The notes: generated by a model not told the origin, from the sequence alone. A DNA stretch of 64,000 nt from CAVRUD01 sp963724285 (GCA_963724285.1 CAVRUD010000032.1:372001-436000), one strand, 5' to 3'. Shown: positions 17,825 through 26,971, numbered from the stretch's first letter. Translations and numbers: made by a program.

Positions 17825-19558
17825 TTATGTTGAGGCAAGTGTAACCGACGCACGAACCGTTCCGGCCCGCGCGGTGCCGGCGATCACCGTGATCTCGCCG
17901 CCCTTCGGGGCGCGCACGAGCCACTCCACCCGTTTACGGGCGTCGTTGTCGTACGCGGGAAAGACGCTGAACGCCTCGAACTGGCTGGCGCGGCCGTCGA
18001 GGTGGCCGAGATCTTCCTTCTCCTTGCCCATGATGCGCTCCATGCCGGCGCCAAGCTCAAGCGTGACCTCGACAGGCTTGCAGCGGGAGGTTGCCTTGTA
18101 GGCCTCGCTGCCGTTGGTGGGGAGGAAGCCGGTGTTCTCGACCAGGACGTGCACCCGGTAGAGGTCGGCCCCAAGGGACTCGGCCTCGGCTTCCAGGATT
18201 TCAATCCGGGGAGCGGCGCCCATCGCCCGGATCGTGAAACCGGCGTTCTTGCGGCACTCCTCTTCCAGCAGCGGCCCTGGCGGGTTCTGAAATGTGAACT
18301 TGAACTCCCATCCTCCTATCTCCACCTCGCCGAGCTGGGGGTGCTGGAAGGGAGTCCAGCGCTTGAACCCTGCCCCGTCGAGCTGCTGATCGAGGACTTT
18401 CAGCATGGCCAGGTCGTCGTCTTCGGTCCGCTCTTCGAACCACTTGATGAAGTCTTTGACCTCCAGGCCGGCCTGGAAGGGAAGGCTCCACAGCTCGGTG
18501 GCAAACGAATAGAGACCGAGCTGCTCGTACGTCCAGTCGGTCAAGGAGCCCATGATCGGGATTTTCTTGTCGTAGGCAAAATCTTGGAAGATCGAGACGC
18601 AGCGGTAGCCGGTTTCTTCCGTTCCCAGCTCGCCTAACGTTTTGAAGATACGGACGTCGGGCTTGGGCAGATCGTCGTCGGTGCGCAGCGAAGACGGCCG
18701 CAGAATCACCCCTGAAAACGTGTGGTAATGCTGCGAGCCGTGGATGTTCGGGTGGGCGATCAGAAAGTCGGCCAGGGCGCGGGTTTCCGGCTCGGACAGG
18801 GGATATGCCCCGGCGCCATTCTGCTTCCAATCTGGACCCCATTGCACCGGGAAATTGCGATTGTTGTCCAGTCCCCAGAGGGGCGGTGCGACCGTGACGG
18901 AGCCACCGTCGTAGTTCTTAATGGTCCCTTCGGGGTAGACGAAGTAGTAATCGCCGCCGGTCTCGTCCGGGCCGCGTTTGACCAGGAGGCGATCGTCCTT
19001 GGCCGAGACTTTCCAGGGGCCGTTCGGGCTCTTGATTCGCATCTGGGTGATCCAGCCGTCGCCATCCAGGTCCTCGCGCTGGACGCCGTCTTTCGGCTCC
19101 GGCTCGGGCCAGGGCCGCATCGACGAGCGCATCTGGTTGGGGGAGGAGAGGTAGACCTCTGCGCCATCAACGCCGATCCGGGGGACGACGTACAGGGTTG
19201 TCTGGTCGAGCAGGCGAGTGATGCGGTCGTCGGTGCCGTACCCGCTGAGGAGCTGGTGCATGGTAAAGAGGGCGACGGCGGAGCCGGTCACCTCGCCGGC
19301 GTGGATATTGGCATCGACAAAATAGGCGGGCTTCTCGTCGTGCGGGCCGGTTTCTTTATTGGTAAGGATCACCACCCAGATGTCGCGACCTTCGTACGAC
19401 TGCCCGATCGATTCAACGCTTACCAGGGAGGAATGTGCCGATTCCCAATTGCGAAGCAATTCGGTGAGCTCGGCGTATCGGTAATAGCGATCCGGGCGAA
19501 ACTCGGCCGACTGTGCGACGTAGCGTTCCGGACCACTGGATACGGGGGCAATCGCCAT
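17825..19558 (-). CDS. M14 family zinc carboxypeptidase
   Basis: A 577-residue metallocarboxypeptidase. The first zinc pair is in VDANIHAGEVTGS (His86, Glu89). The substrate-binding LDNNRNFPVQWGPDW follows, then the second zinc His in HGSQHYHTFSGVILRP. The catalytic Glu is probably in LYSFATELWSLPF. The C-terminal 170 residues form beta-rich domains (RIEILEAEAESLGADLYRVHVLVENTGFLPT), as in large bacterial M14 enzymes. No signal peptide is seen from ATG 19558, where MAIAPVSSGPERY starts the family-like sequence; the frame upstream to 19702 is probably not translated. It removes C-terminal residues from peptides; specificity is unknown. Confidence 0.9.
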   Translation of the reverse strand: MAIAPVSSGPERYVAQSAEFRPDRYYRYAELTELLRNWESAHSSLVSVESIGQSYEGRDIWVVILTNKETGPHDEKPAYFVDANIHAGEVTGSAVALFTMHQLLSGYGTDDRITRLLDQTTLYVVPRIGVDGAEVYLSSPNQMRSSMRPWPEPEPKDGVQREDLDGDGWITQMRIKSPNGPWKVSAKDDRLLVKRGPDETGGDYYFVYPEGTIKNYDGGSVTVAPPLWGLDNNRNFPVQWGPDWKQNGAGAYPLSEPETRALADFLIAHPNIHGSQHYHTFSGVILRPSSLRTDDDLPKPDVRIFKTLGELGTEETGYRCVSIFQDFAYDKKIPIMGSLTDWTYEQLGLYSFATELWSLPFQAGLEVKDFIKWFEERTEDDDLAMLKVLDQQLDGAGFKRWTPFQHPQLGEVEIGGWEFKFTFQNPPGPLLEEECRKNAGFTIRAMGAAPRIEILEAEAESLGADLYRVHVLVENTGFLPTNGSEAYKATSRCKPVEVTLELGAGMERIMGKEKEDLGHLDGRASQFEAFSVFPAYDNDARKRVEWLVRAPKGGEITVIAGTARAGTVRASVTLAST

Positions 19559-19939
19559 GGAGATAGGCTCGCATTTCCCTGATGACGACCGCGAATACGC
19601 ACGGATCGCGGCCGGACGGTCGTCGTGAATCCGGCCACCTGACCGCACTCTACCAAAGTCGGCTAATGCCAGGGAGGGCGGGGGGCACAGCAGGAGGCCC
19701 AATGGTCTTTATGGAGGATGGAGAAAACCAGGAAACATTTGGTGGTGAGAACGGCAATCCCCGCTAACCACAACGAAATCGCAGGCATTCCCACGAGGAT
19801 CGGCGGACAAAACGCTTGCGACACCGCCATTTCGGTGCTACGCTGGCACATCGGCGCCGGACATCCCGGACTTGGGCAGGTGTGGCGTCGAACGGCGGAC
19901 GTTTGGTACCAGTCTGGATCCAAGAACGGAGAACTCGGC
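19559..19939. other. divergent promoter region between carboxypeptidase and cold-shock genes
   Basis: A 381-bp region with no convincing gene. The segment 19690-19800 is locally A-rich compared with its surroundings, as expected of promoter DNA. No specific -35/-10 pair stands out clearly. Confidence 0.35.
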
Positions 19940-20501
19940 GTGGCGACAGGTACGGTTAAGTGGTTCAGACCCTGAAAAGGGTTTCGGTTTTATCGCACAG
20001 GATGACGGCGGAGCAGATCTCTTCGTTCACCGTTCGGCAGTCGGCTTCGCCGGTCTCAACGATGGTGACAAGGTCGAGTACGAAATCGGTTACGGCCCTA
20101 AGGGTGAGAACGCAACCGATGTAACGGTGACCGAGCCCAGCAACAACCCGCCGCGGCCGCGGCGCGATGCAGGCGGATACGGCGGCGGTGGCGGTGGCGG
20201 TGGCGGCGCCAGTCGGGGCTTCGGCGCCGGTGTGGACGTCGAGAGCCTCCCGATCGCGACCGGCACGGTCAAGCGCTACGATCCTGAGAAGGGCTTCGGC
20301 TTCATCGCTCAGGATGCGGGCGGCGACGATGTCTTCGTGCACCGCTCCGCGGTCGGCTACGAAGGCCTCAACCCGGGCGATCGCGTTGAGTTCCGCCTCG
20401 GCATGGGCCCCAAGGGCGCCCGCGCGGAGCAGGTGAAGATCACCGAGCGCGGCTCTTCCGACGACTACGGCTATGCCTCGTCGGAATCGACCCGCTGGTA
20501 G
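19940..20501 (+). CDS. tandem cold-shock-domain protein, frameshift at CCC-UGA
   Basis: Two cold-shock (OB-fold) domains bind single-stranded RNA/DNA. Domain 2 is complete (ATGTVKRYDPEKGFGFIAQDAGGDDVFVHRSAVG). Domain 1 starts at GTG 19940, 6 bases after GGAGAA, and reads ATGTVKWFRP, then meets TGA at 19973. The rest (EKGFGFIAQDDGGADLFVHRSAVG) is in the +1 frame. A single extra base (A 19967), or a +1 slip of tRNA-Pro on CCC-U, restores a domain of exactly normal length. A Gly-rich linker (GGYGGGGGGGGGASRG) joins the domains. Without the shift only ten codons are made from the good start. Either an indel or programmed +1 frameshifting is possible. A hairpin terminator follows. Confidence 0.82.
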
Positions 20502-20562
20502 GTTAGACCGACCAGCACGATCACCTGATCTGCTGGGGTCGACACAACTCGCGATTATCACG

Positions 20563-20605
20563 GCGACGCCGGAGGCATTCCTCCGGCGTCGCTGGCGTTT
20601 TCCTT
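20563..20605 (+). terminator. terminator hairpin after cold-shock gene
   Basis: Perfect 13-bp stem GCGACGCCGGAGG with a CATT loop (20563-20592), followed by TGGCGTTTTCC. It is 62 bp past the cold-shock stop. Confidence 0.75.
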
Positions 20606-20675
20606 CCCGATCAGGCCTGGACTCACGCCGGAGCGGCCCCTGCGCCTGTCCGGGGACTTGCGTCGCCGTTGCTAT

Positions 20676-20690
20676 TGAGATACTGTCTCA
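20676..20690 (+). promoter_or_regulatory. Fur/Zur-type operator upstream of metal-binding protein gene
   Basis: TGAGATACTGTCTCA is a 7-1-7 inverted repeat with a single mismatch, the geometry of Fur-family boxes. It lies about 39 bp before GTG 20729. It sits between a possible -35 (TTGCTA, 20669) and a weak -10 (TACACA, 20693), where a repressor would block RNA polymerase. Because the gene encodes a zinc-type binding protein, Zur is the likely regulator (inference). Confidence 0.5.
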
Positions 20691-20728
20691 TTTACACATA
20701 GCGATGTGAACTCGGGAGGGGATCAAAC

Positions 20729-21691
20729 GTGCAACGAAGGGTCTTGGGGACGGCGCTGGCGGTAGCGATGGTGGTGATGGGTCTCGTGGTGCCGAGCAAC
20801 CCACCGGCCCAGGCGCAAGCCGGCGAGCCAATTCGGGTGATCGCCACGTTCAGCATTCTCGGCGACATCGTCGCCCGGGTCGGCGGCGACAGGGTCGACG
20901 TCAGCGTCCTTATCCCAAGTGGGGCGGACGCCCATGTCTTCGAGCCAACGCCGGAGGACGCCGGCAAGCTCGAAGACGCCGCGATCGTCTTTGAAAACGG
21001 ACTTGGCTTCGAGCCCTGGCTCGACGAGCTGTACGAGGCGTCGGCCTCAAACGCGGCCCGAGTTGTGGTGACCGAGGGCATCACGCCGCGCGCCATTGGC
21101 GACGGAGAAGCCGAGCATGACGAGGAGGAGCACGAAGAGGGCGACGAGCACGGGGAGTTCGACCCGCACGTGTGGCACGATGTCCAGAACGTCATCACCG
21201 AGGTCGAGGCGATCCGCGTTGCGCTTGGTGCCGCCGATCCTGCCAATGCCGGCGTCTACGACGCCAACGCGGCCGCGTACACGGCCGAGCTCCAGGAGTT
21301 GGATGCCTCCATTGTCAGCCAGGTCGCGACGCTGCCGGAGGAGCGGAGACGGCTTGTTACATCGCACGATACCTTCGGATACTTCGCCGCCCGCTACGGA
21401 TTCGAGATCGTAGGGACCGCACTGGGCGTGTTCTCGACAGAGGGCGGCGACCCGTCGGCGCAGGATATCAACGAATTGATCGAGGAGATCCAGGACGCTG
21501 AGGTTCCGGCGATCTTCGCCGAGAACGTCTCGAATCCGGCCCTGATGGAGAGCATCGCTGATGAAGCAGGGGTCACATTGGCGCCGACCCTCTATACCGA
21601 CGCCCTGGGAGAGCCCGGTAGCCCCGGCGAGTCCTACCTGGGCATGATCCGCTACAACGTCGACACGATCGTCGGATCGCTCAGTGCCTGA
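20729..21691 (+). CDS. znuA: metal ABC transporter substrate-binding protein, ZnuA-like
   Basis: A 320-residue cluster A-I (ZnuA/TroA) binding protein. The secretion signal is residues 1-30 (LGTALAVAMVVMGLVVPSNPPAQAQA), with no lipobox Cys. Metal ligands are visible as His in DAHVFEPTPEDAGKL, a flexible acidic His loop (EHDEEEHEEGDEHGEFD), the HVWHD motif, SHDTFGYFAARYGFE and a late Asp/Glu region. The charged His loop favours zinc. GTG 20729 is preceded by GGGAGGGG. No ATP-binding or permease gene follows, so it is an orphan that must use components encoded elsewhere. Regulation by the palindrome upstream is likely. Confidence 0.88.
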   Translation: MQRRVLGTALAVAMVVMGLVVPSNPPAQAQAGEPIRVIATFSILGDIVARVGGDRVDVSVLIPSGADAHVFEPTPEDAGKLEDAAIVFENGLGFEPWLDELYEASASNAARVVVTEGITPRAIGDGEAEHDEEEHEEGDEHGEFDPHVWHDVQNVITEVEAIRVALGAADPANAGVYDANAAAYTAELQELDASIVSQVATLPEERRRLVTSHDTFGYFAARYGFEIVGTALGVFSTEGGDPSAQDINELIEEIQDAEVPAIFAENVSNPALMESIADEAGVTLAPTLYTDALGEPGSPGESYLGMIRYNVDTIVGSLSA

Positions 21692-21778
21692 TGGGGCACT
21701 CCCTCGATCCTGAGGGCGAAGGCGTCATCCGGTTTCCCCCGTTTCCTGGAGTGGCGCCTTCAGTCCGCACTCATCCCC

Positions 21779-22069
21779 TAGCCCGGATTCTTCATGGGCG
21801 CCGTGGGAACGGCGGCGCCGTGTTGGTGTCGCCCGGCGCCGATGCGGGGCGCCGTCTTGGCCCCGCCCGGGCTGAAGACCCCGGGCTGAGCCAGATAACC
21901 CGGCTGAAGCCGGCTGCCGCCCGTCTCGAACGGCGGAGAGATCCGATCCAAGTCCGGCTGTTCCAGCCCCCTTCAGGGGGGTTATCTTGCTCAGCCCGGG
22001 GTCTTTAGCCCCGGGCGTAGCCTGCACGGCGCCGCCGTTCCCACGCGGTACCCGTGAATAATCCAGGCT
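21779..22069. mobile_element. MITE, about 290 bp, R1 family with long terminal inverted repeats
   Basis: The terminal inverted repeats are about 45 bp. The left end begins TAGCCCGGATTCTTCATGGG and ends GGAACGGCGGCGCCGTG; the right end is its complement. The interior carries the CCGGGCTGAAGACCCCGGG and CCCCTTCAGGGGGG hairpins. Both ends are bounded by TA, as expected for IS630/Tc1-type transposition. It has no coding capacity. A second copy lies at 22829-23117. Confidence 0.8.
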
Positions 22070-22336
22070 AGGCGCCGACGATTGGTGCTCACGCTGGATA
22101 GGGGACTTCGAGCCCTCTACTACGGGCGAACGTCCCGTTAAGGCATTCTTATAGACGCGCCAAGTCTTATGGAAGGATTCCGGAAGGTCGCGGTCGTAGT
22201 TTATGCATGTCACCGGCGGAACCGCTCACAGTCGCGAGCGGTCCCTGGACGATCGGGCACATAGTGGGCAACTGGCCCAGCTACGACCGCTCCCCTGAGG
22301 GGGGAAGCGGCAGAATCCCCTCTGGAGGACAGAACC

Positions 22337-22804
22337 GTGGAAACCTTGAAGTCGCGAGTTGAAACATTGGGTCGTGGACTGTCGCTGGTAGCCGGATACG
22401 CACTTGTGGCCGGGTTTCTGAGCATCGTGCTGTCGATTTCGGCGATGGCGGACGGTGAGGCATACGGCTTCACCCGTGCCGCGATTGGCATCGTCGGGAT
22501 CGCGGCCGGTCTCCTGGTGCTGTCCGGTAAGGACCTGGGCATCGACGGGTGGCAGGCGCTGGTACTCTGGGCCGCGCTGCAGACGCCGGTCTACGCCGAC
22601 GAAAAGGGTGGGAACTACTTCCGGCAGGTGTTCGACGTCCCGGCCGCGGCGTCGTCCTCGACGACGATCAACGGCGTGATGACGGAATACAGCCAGATCG
22701 GGATCAACCTCGTCGGAGTCGCCCTGCTGATCATCGTCTTCCGTCTGCGGGAGCGTTGGAACCGCAGCCAGCGCGCGACGGCACGTGCAATCGCCGCGGC
22801 CTAA
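22337..22804 (+). CDS. hypothetical membrane protein between two MITEs
   Basis: A 155-residue protein with about four membrane segments. They are VAGYALVAGFLSIVLSISAMA, AAIGIVGIAAGLLVLSG, ALVLWAALQTPVYA and INLVGVALLIIVFRLR. A polar loop lies between segments 3 and 4 (DEKGGNYFRQVFDVPAAASSSTTINGVMTEYSQ). The C-terminus is basic (RERWNRSQRATARA) and so probably cytoplasmic. GTG 22337 follows GGAGG closely. I do not recognise a family. Both flanks are MITE copies, so the gene could have been mobilised or simply be bordered by insertions. Confidence 0.7.
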   Translation: METLKSRVETLGRGLSLVAGYALVAGFLSIVLSISAMADGEAYGFTRAAIGIVGIAAGLLVLSGKDLGIDGWQALVLWAALQTPVYADEKGGNYFRQVFDVPAAASSSTTINGVMTEYSQIGINLVGVALLIIVFRLRERWNRSQRATARAIAAA

Positions 22805-22828
22805 GCCCTGGAACGCTCTGGTTTAGCC

Positions 22829-23117
22829 TGGATGATTCCCGGGTACCGCGTGGGACCGGCGGCGCCGTGCCCTATGTCGCTCGGGGCCGATGCGGGGCGC
22901 CGCCCGGCCTCGCCCGGGGCTGAAGACCCCGGGCTGACCCCGATAACCCCCCTGAAGGGGGCTGCAACGCCGGGGCTCTGGTCGGATCCTTCCGCCTGTC
23001 GAACTGGGTGGCAGCCGGCTTCAGCCGGGTTATCTGGCTCAGCCCGGGGTCTTCAGCCCCGGGCGACGCCAACACGGCGCCGCCGGTCCCACGGCGCCCA
23101 TGATTAATCCGGCTTAG
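22829..23117. mobile_element. MITE, second R1-family copy
   Basis: The left end TTAGCCTGGATGATTCCCGG...GGGACCGGCGGCGCCGTG is matched in reverse by CACGGCGCCGCCGGTCCC...TTAATCCGGCTTA at the right. The internal hairpins are the same as in the copy at 21779-22069. TA dinucleotides bound it. Confidence 0.8.
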
Positions 23118-23165
23118 GCCAGTTGCACGTCAACGTGGGCACGGTCAACCGAACCTGAAGAACGC

Positions 23166-23203
23166 GAAGAGGCGGTGCCGGGGTTATCCGGCGCCGCCTC
23201 TTC
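23166..23203. terminator. bidirectional hairpin between convergent genes
   Basis: GAAGAGGCGGTGCCGG (23166-23181) pairs with CCGGCGCCGCCTCTTC (23188-23203), with one wobble. There is no strong T run on either side. The rest of the gap to 23679 shows no gene. Confidence 0.5.
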
Positions 23204-23679
23204 CATGTTGCTACATTCAACATCCAGGTATTCGTCAGTCACTCGCCGTCCAACCCATCTCGCCAGCCAACCTGAAACCGGGCACAGAGCGGACGACCGG
23301 TTTGCGGAGATTTCGCTAGGTGACTTCGCAAGGTGTGGATATCTTGGCCATGTATGCGGTTTCTCTCGAGCCACCTCAAGCGCCTTGCCCCGAATCTGCG
23401 CTACCTCGGGATCGACGTGCGGATCGCCACCTCGCGCGACGACAACAGGCGGGTGATCACTCGCACATTACTTGCGGGGAACATCGGCGCGCACGAGCGT
23501 CCGGACTGTAACGGATCGCGTGCAGGCGATCTCGCCAGCGCGGCCACGACCTCCTCTAGGCGTTGCCGAGATATGGCGACTGGCTGCGGTCCGGGTGGCA
23601 CCGCCGCGGGAGCGTCGGTGCGCCGTGCGGGTCCCGTTCAGGCGCCGCTCACATGCCGACGGACCGTCCGGCCGAATCG

Positions 23680-24549
23680 CTACCTCGTCGCGGCCGGCTC
23701 CCAACTCCAGCCCTCGCCGGCCCGCGCCACCCGACCGAGGCCCGGGAAGGGGAAGTGGTAGCAGAGCACCAGCGCCCGCTCATCGGCCGCCCGGTCGAAC
23801 AGGCGCCGCCGGGTCGCCACCACCTGCACCGGGTCGTAGTCGAAGGCCGCCACCCAGTCCGGGTGCGCGAGCTGGAACGGGTCGAGGGCGACGTCCACCA
23901 GATGGAGGAGGAGCGCCTCGCCCGAGGCGATGGCCAGCGCCATATGGCCCGGCGTGTGGCCCGGCGCGGACAGCGCGGTGATACCCGGGACGATCTCTGT
24001 CTCCCGGTCGATGAGGTCGACCCGATCCCGCAGCGGCGGCAGGTTGGTCCGCGCCCACTGACGGAGCAGGCCCTTAAGGTGGTCGTCCACGTTGAGCTCG
24101 GCCAGGCTCGGGTCCGCGGTCCAGTAATCCCATTCGGACCGCCACATGGCGAAGCGGGCGTTGGGGAAGGCGACCGCCCCGTCCGCGTCGAGGTTGCCGC
24201 CGATGTGGTCGGCATGGCCGTGGGTGAGGACGACGGTGTCGATCTCGCTCGGGTCGATGCCGGCCGCGCGCAGGTGCTCCCGCAGCCTGCCGGTGGTGTC
24301 GGGCAGGCCCGACGGGAGCGGCCCCATGCCGGTGTCGACGAGGACCCGATGCTGCCCGGTGTCCACCACCAGGCAGGTGTACGGAGTGACGATCACGTCG
24401 GCCGGGCGGCCGTACGCGGCGAGTTCCTCAACGACGCGCGCGGGCGGGACGTTGGCGGCGAAGCTGGGGGGCGGGTAGGGAAAGGTGCCGTCGGCGACGG
24501 CGGTGCAGGCGAACGAACCGACGGCGAAGCGATGGCTCTCAGCGTTCAT
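23680..24549 (-). CDS. MBL-fold metallo-hydrolase
   Basis: A 289-residue metallo-beta-lactamase-fold hydrolase. It contains VLVDTGMGPLPSGLPDTTGRLREHL and the metal motif VVLTHGHADHIGGNLD (HxHxDH). A third His is in APGHTPGHMALAI, an Asp in LLHLVDVALDPFQ, and a final His in LVLCYHFPFPGLGRV. The pattern matches quorum-quenching/AidC-like and glyoxalase-like MBL proteins that often carry an N-terminal FKVGSFxxxxxxDG strand, here FAVGSFACTAVADG. There is no signal peptide. ATG 24549 has GGAAGG 6 bases upstream. The substrate, perhaps a lactone or ester, is uncertain. Confidence 0.9.
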   Translation of the reverse strand: MNAESHRFAVGSFACTAVADGTFPYPPPSFAANVPPARVVEELAAYGRPADVIVTPYTCLVVDTGQHRVLVDTGMGPLPSGLPDTTGRLREHLRAAGIDPSEIDTVVLTHGHADHIGGNLDADGAVAFPNARFAMWRSEWDYWTADPSLAELNVDDHLKGLLRQWARTNLPPLRDRVDLIDRETEIVPGITALSAPGHTPGHMALAIASGEALLLHLVDVALDPFQLAHPDWVAAFDYDPVQVVATRRRLFDRAADERALVLCYHFPFPGLGRVARAGEGWSWEPAATR

Positions 24550-24711
24550 CGTCGTTGCCTTCCGGTCAGGCGGGCCGCACGTCAAGCGGCCGCCCCGAAC
24601 CCAGCGGCCGCGTAGTCCCAGGCGCGTGCCCGCTCCGGCAGCATCCTCGGCCCGAGCCCTGAAGGACCAGGGCCGGACGAGGATGCAGAACGGGTCGACA
24701 GCGGCCGACGG

Positions 24712-25200
24712 CTACGCCCCGGCGCGCTCCATCGCGCGCTCGATCGCGCTCGGGAACCGCGTCTGGAAATCGAGGATACCGACCCACTCCGGCCGGATGA
24801 AGACGCGCGCCATCTGTGGGCAGATCGGGCCGAGGTTGTCCAGCCAGGCCTGCCCTTGCTCCTCCCCCATGACCCGCTTGGACATGGACGCGTACTCCGG
24901 CGCAATCCCCTCGACGATGTCGACCCGAGCCGTGCCGCGGATCTGGAGGACCTGGTACGGCATCGCGTCGCTGTCGATCGTCAGGGCCACCTTCGCCCCG
25001 TCCCGCAGCGCCTTCATCTTCGGCGCGTCCGGCGGCGTCCCCAGCACGACGTCCGTGCCGGTCCAGTGGAACCCGATGGGGATCACGCGTGGCGTGCCAT
25101 CCGGCCAGACGTAGGCCAGCCGCGCCGGGATGGTGGATTGCAGCAGCCGCTGCGCCACCGGGTCTTCGAGCAGGCTCAAGTCTCCCTGTCGCGTCGGCAT
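24712..25200 (-). CDS. pyridoxamine 5'-phosphate oxidase-family flavoprotein
   Basis: A 162-residue split-barrel FMN/F420-binding protein. The fold is visible in QRLLQSTIPARLAYVWPDGTPRVIPIGFHWTGTDVVLGTPPDAPKMKAL and DGAKVALTIDSDAMPYQVLQIRGTARVD. ARVFIRPEWVGILDFQTRFP follows. It belongs to the general PPOX-class proteins, which reduce or bind flavin-dependent substrates; F420 use is possible. AAGGAGG lies 5 bases before ATG 25200, an excellent ribosome site. It is 162 bp upstream of the MBL gene and may be co-transcribed with it. Confidence 0.86.
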   Translation of the reverse strand: MPTRQGDLSLLEDPVAQRLLQSTIPARLAYVWPDGTPRVIPIGFHWTGTDVVLGTPPDAPKMKALRDGAKVALTIDSDAMPYQVLQIRGTARVDIVEGIAPEYASMSKRVMGEEQGQAWLDNLGPICPQMARVFIRPEWVGILDFQTRFPSAIERAMERAGA

Positions 25201-25392
25201 GGTGACCTCCTTGGCCGTCGTGCGGGGCCGCCACGCTGCATCCGCCGCGCCGCGCCCGGTCCAGCCAGGGGTACACCAACTATTCCGCCTCGGCGCCCCG
25301 TAGGCGGCCAGCGCGCACCAGCGAACCGTCCCGCTCGGGCATTATACGGACGAAGAGGGGGCGGCGCTCTGTCGCCGCCCCCTCGTCTCCGC

Positions 25393-26115
25393 TTACCGAC
25401 TCCAACCGGGGGAAGTGCCCCGCCCCGCGGACCCGCCCGCCGCGCCCGGTTGGCAGATCGCCTCGGCCGGGAAGCAGACGCGCTCTGAGGGGACGCCGCC
25501 GCAGCACATGTCCGAGGTGACGTCGACGCAGACCCCGCCCTCGCCGCACTCGGCGCTCGTCGCGCACGGCGGGGCGTCGCAGTTGGCGAACTCGCCGCTG
25601 ACGCACGCCCCGTCACCCTCGACCGAGCTCACGCAGAAGCAGCCGGTGGCGCACGTCCCGCCCAAACAGCCGGACGACGCGTCGCAGACCGCCGGCGGCC
25701 CGCACTGTCCGGTCTCGAAGTCGCAGAAGGTGCCCGCCTCGCAGCAGACGGCGCCCTCCGGCCCGAAGCACGGCTCCGTCCCCTCCGCGCAGCAGATCCC
25801 CTCGCCGAAGACGCAGAACGTCCCCTCGGGACAGCAGGCGAAGGCCACCGGGCCGAACGGACCCTCCTCCACACAGACCCGATCGAAGTTGCCGCCGCAG
25901 TCGCGGCAGGCCTTCATGCACGCGTTCTTCTGCTGGCCTTTCAGGCTGGCGCAACCGACCGTGCAGGCCTTGTCCTTGGGCGCGGCGCCCGCCCGACGGC
26001 CGGCGGTCGCCCCGACCGCCGCTGCCGCGGCGCCGGCCAGGGAACGCAGGACCCGACGCCGGGTCGCCCCGGCCGCGAGATACTTGGTCAACCGGTCGAA
26101 TCGTTCGCCATCCAT
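25393..26115 (-). CDS. Tat-exported cysteine-rich protein (30 Cys)
   Basis: A 240-residue protein whose N-terminus MDGERFDRLTKYLAAGATRRRVLRSLAGAAAAAVGATAGRRAGA contains a Tat-like RRR signal and hydrophobic core. The mature part has 30 cysteines. They are arranged in repeats of about 16-18 residues of the form CCxEGTxCxFGxG (CCPEGTFC, CCAEGTEPC, CCEAGTFC), ending in the pattern SAECGEGGVCVDV. This resembles Dickkopf/granulin-like or Stigma-type cysteine knots and suggests a disulfide-locked rod outside the cell. Similar Tat-signal Cys-rich proteins are common in Thermomicrobia-like genomes (family knowledge). There is no enzyme motif. Ends in GRGTSPGWSR. Confidence 0.75.
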   Translation of the reverse strand: MDGERFDRLTKYLAAGATRRRVLRSLAGAAAAAVGATAGRRAGAAPKDKACTVGCASLKGQQKNACMKACRDCGGNFDRVCVEEGPFGPVAFACCPEGTFCVFGEGICCAEGTEPCFGPEGAVCCEAGTFCDFETGQCGPPAVCDASSGCLGGTCATGCFCVSSVEGDGACVSGEFANCDAPPCATSAECGEGGVCVDVTSDMCCGGVPSERVCFPAEAICQPGAAGGSAGRGTSPGWSR

Positions 26116-26971
26116 CGCGCAAGCCCTCCTCGTCCGCGTGACACACCGATCGGCGGACCCGTGACCGGGCAGGTTCGCAGCCGTCGAGCCCTGGGCCCTC
26201 TCGAACCCACTCTACACCCGAAAGATGCGGGCGCAAACCTGTACGGACTCGGACACTTAGGCTATCCACCGCCAACTCGACAGATATTCTTTACTTATCG
26301 ATCACCATATTCACTTCCTGAGGATCAGATTTTCGGTGCGTTGCGGACGGGCATGGCGGTGGACGCGCCACGTTGGCACTCCGCCGCCTGCGTCTCACCC
26401 TCCTCCGTTCATCGAACGCGGACGCTCGTCGGCCCCCATGGCATGCAACCGGATCGGCGCGCACGCTCCGAATCTGGGTTCCATAAAGAGTGCGATGGGG
26501 AATCTGCAATCAGCCACCTCCTAGCCACACCGCCACCTAAAGCTCTGCCCCCACACCCCACCAGGCAGTGGGGCTGGCGTCATCGATCGCGATACCCGAG
26601 CCGTCATCACCCCTTTACCGGCAAGCGGCCAGGCCGACGTGCGAAACGGTCCTCCTGCCTCGTCGTCACGGCAATCGACTACGCCGAACCGGTCCCAAGC
26701 GCACTCGCGGCCGTCGACCCGTCGCCGACCGAAGCGCCAGCAAGATTGCGGCGATTGCGTCGGCCACGCTCCTGGCCGCCGCGAATGCCCAGGCGGATTG
26801 CGGAGCGCTGCTGCCCGAACCCGGCCCCGCATTGGGCGCCGTACCGACGCCTACAGCCGCCAGGAAGTAAGAGGCGACGACGTCGCCCTTTGCCGGCACT
26901 AAGCGGTCGCGCAGACGTTGTTGGCCGCTGATCGCCCAGCTCGTGCTCAGTCCCGCAGGGACTTCCGTCAC
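26116..26971. other. long intergenic region, no gene recognised
   Basis: About 860 bp. The stretch 26220-26360 is AT-richer than its surroundings and may hold the promoter of the cysteine-rich gene. The open frames here have no ribosome site and no family resemblance. Confidence 0.45.

Noticed and set aside
23114..23374. 86-residue minus-strand frame near the second MITE
   Set aside because: Covers a terminator hairpin, no start context or similarity.
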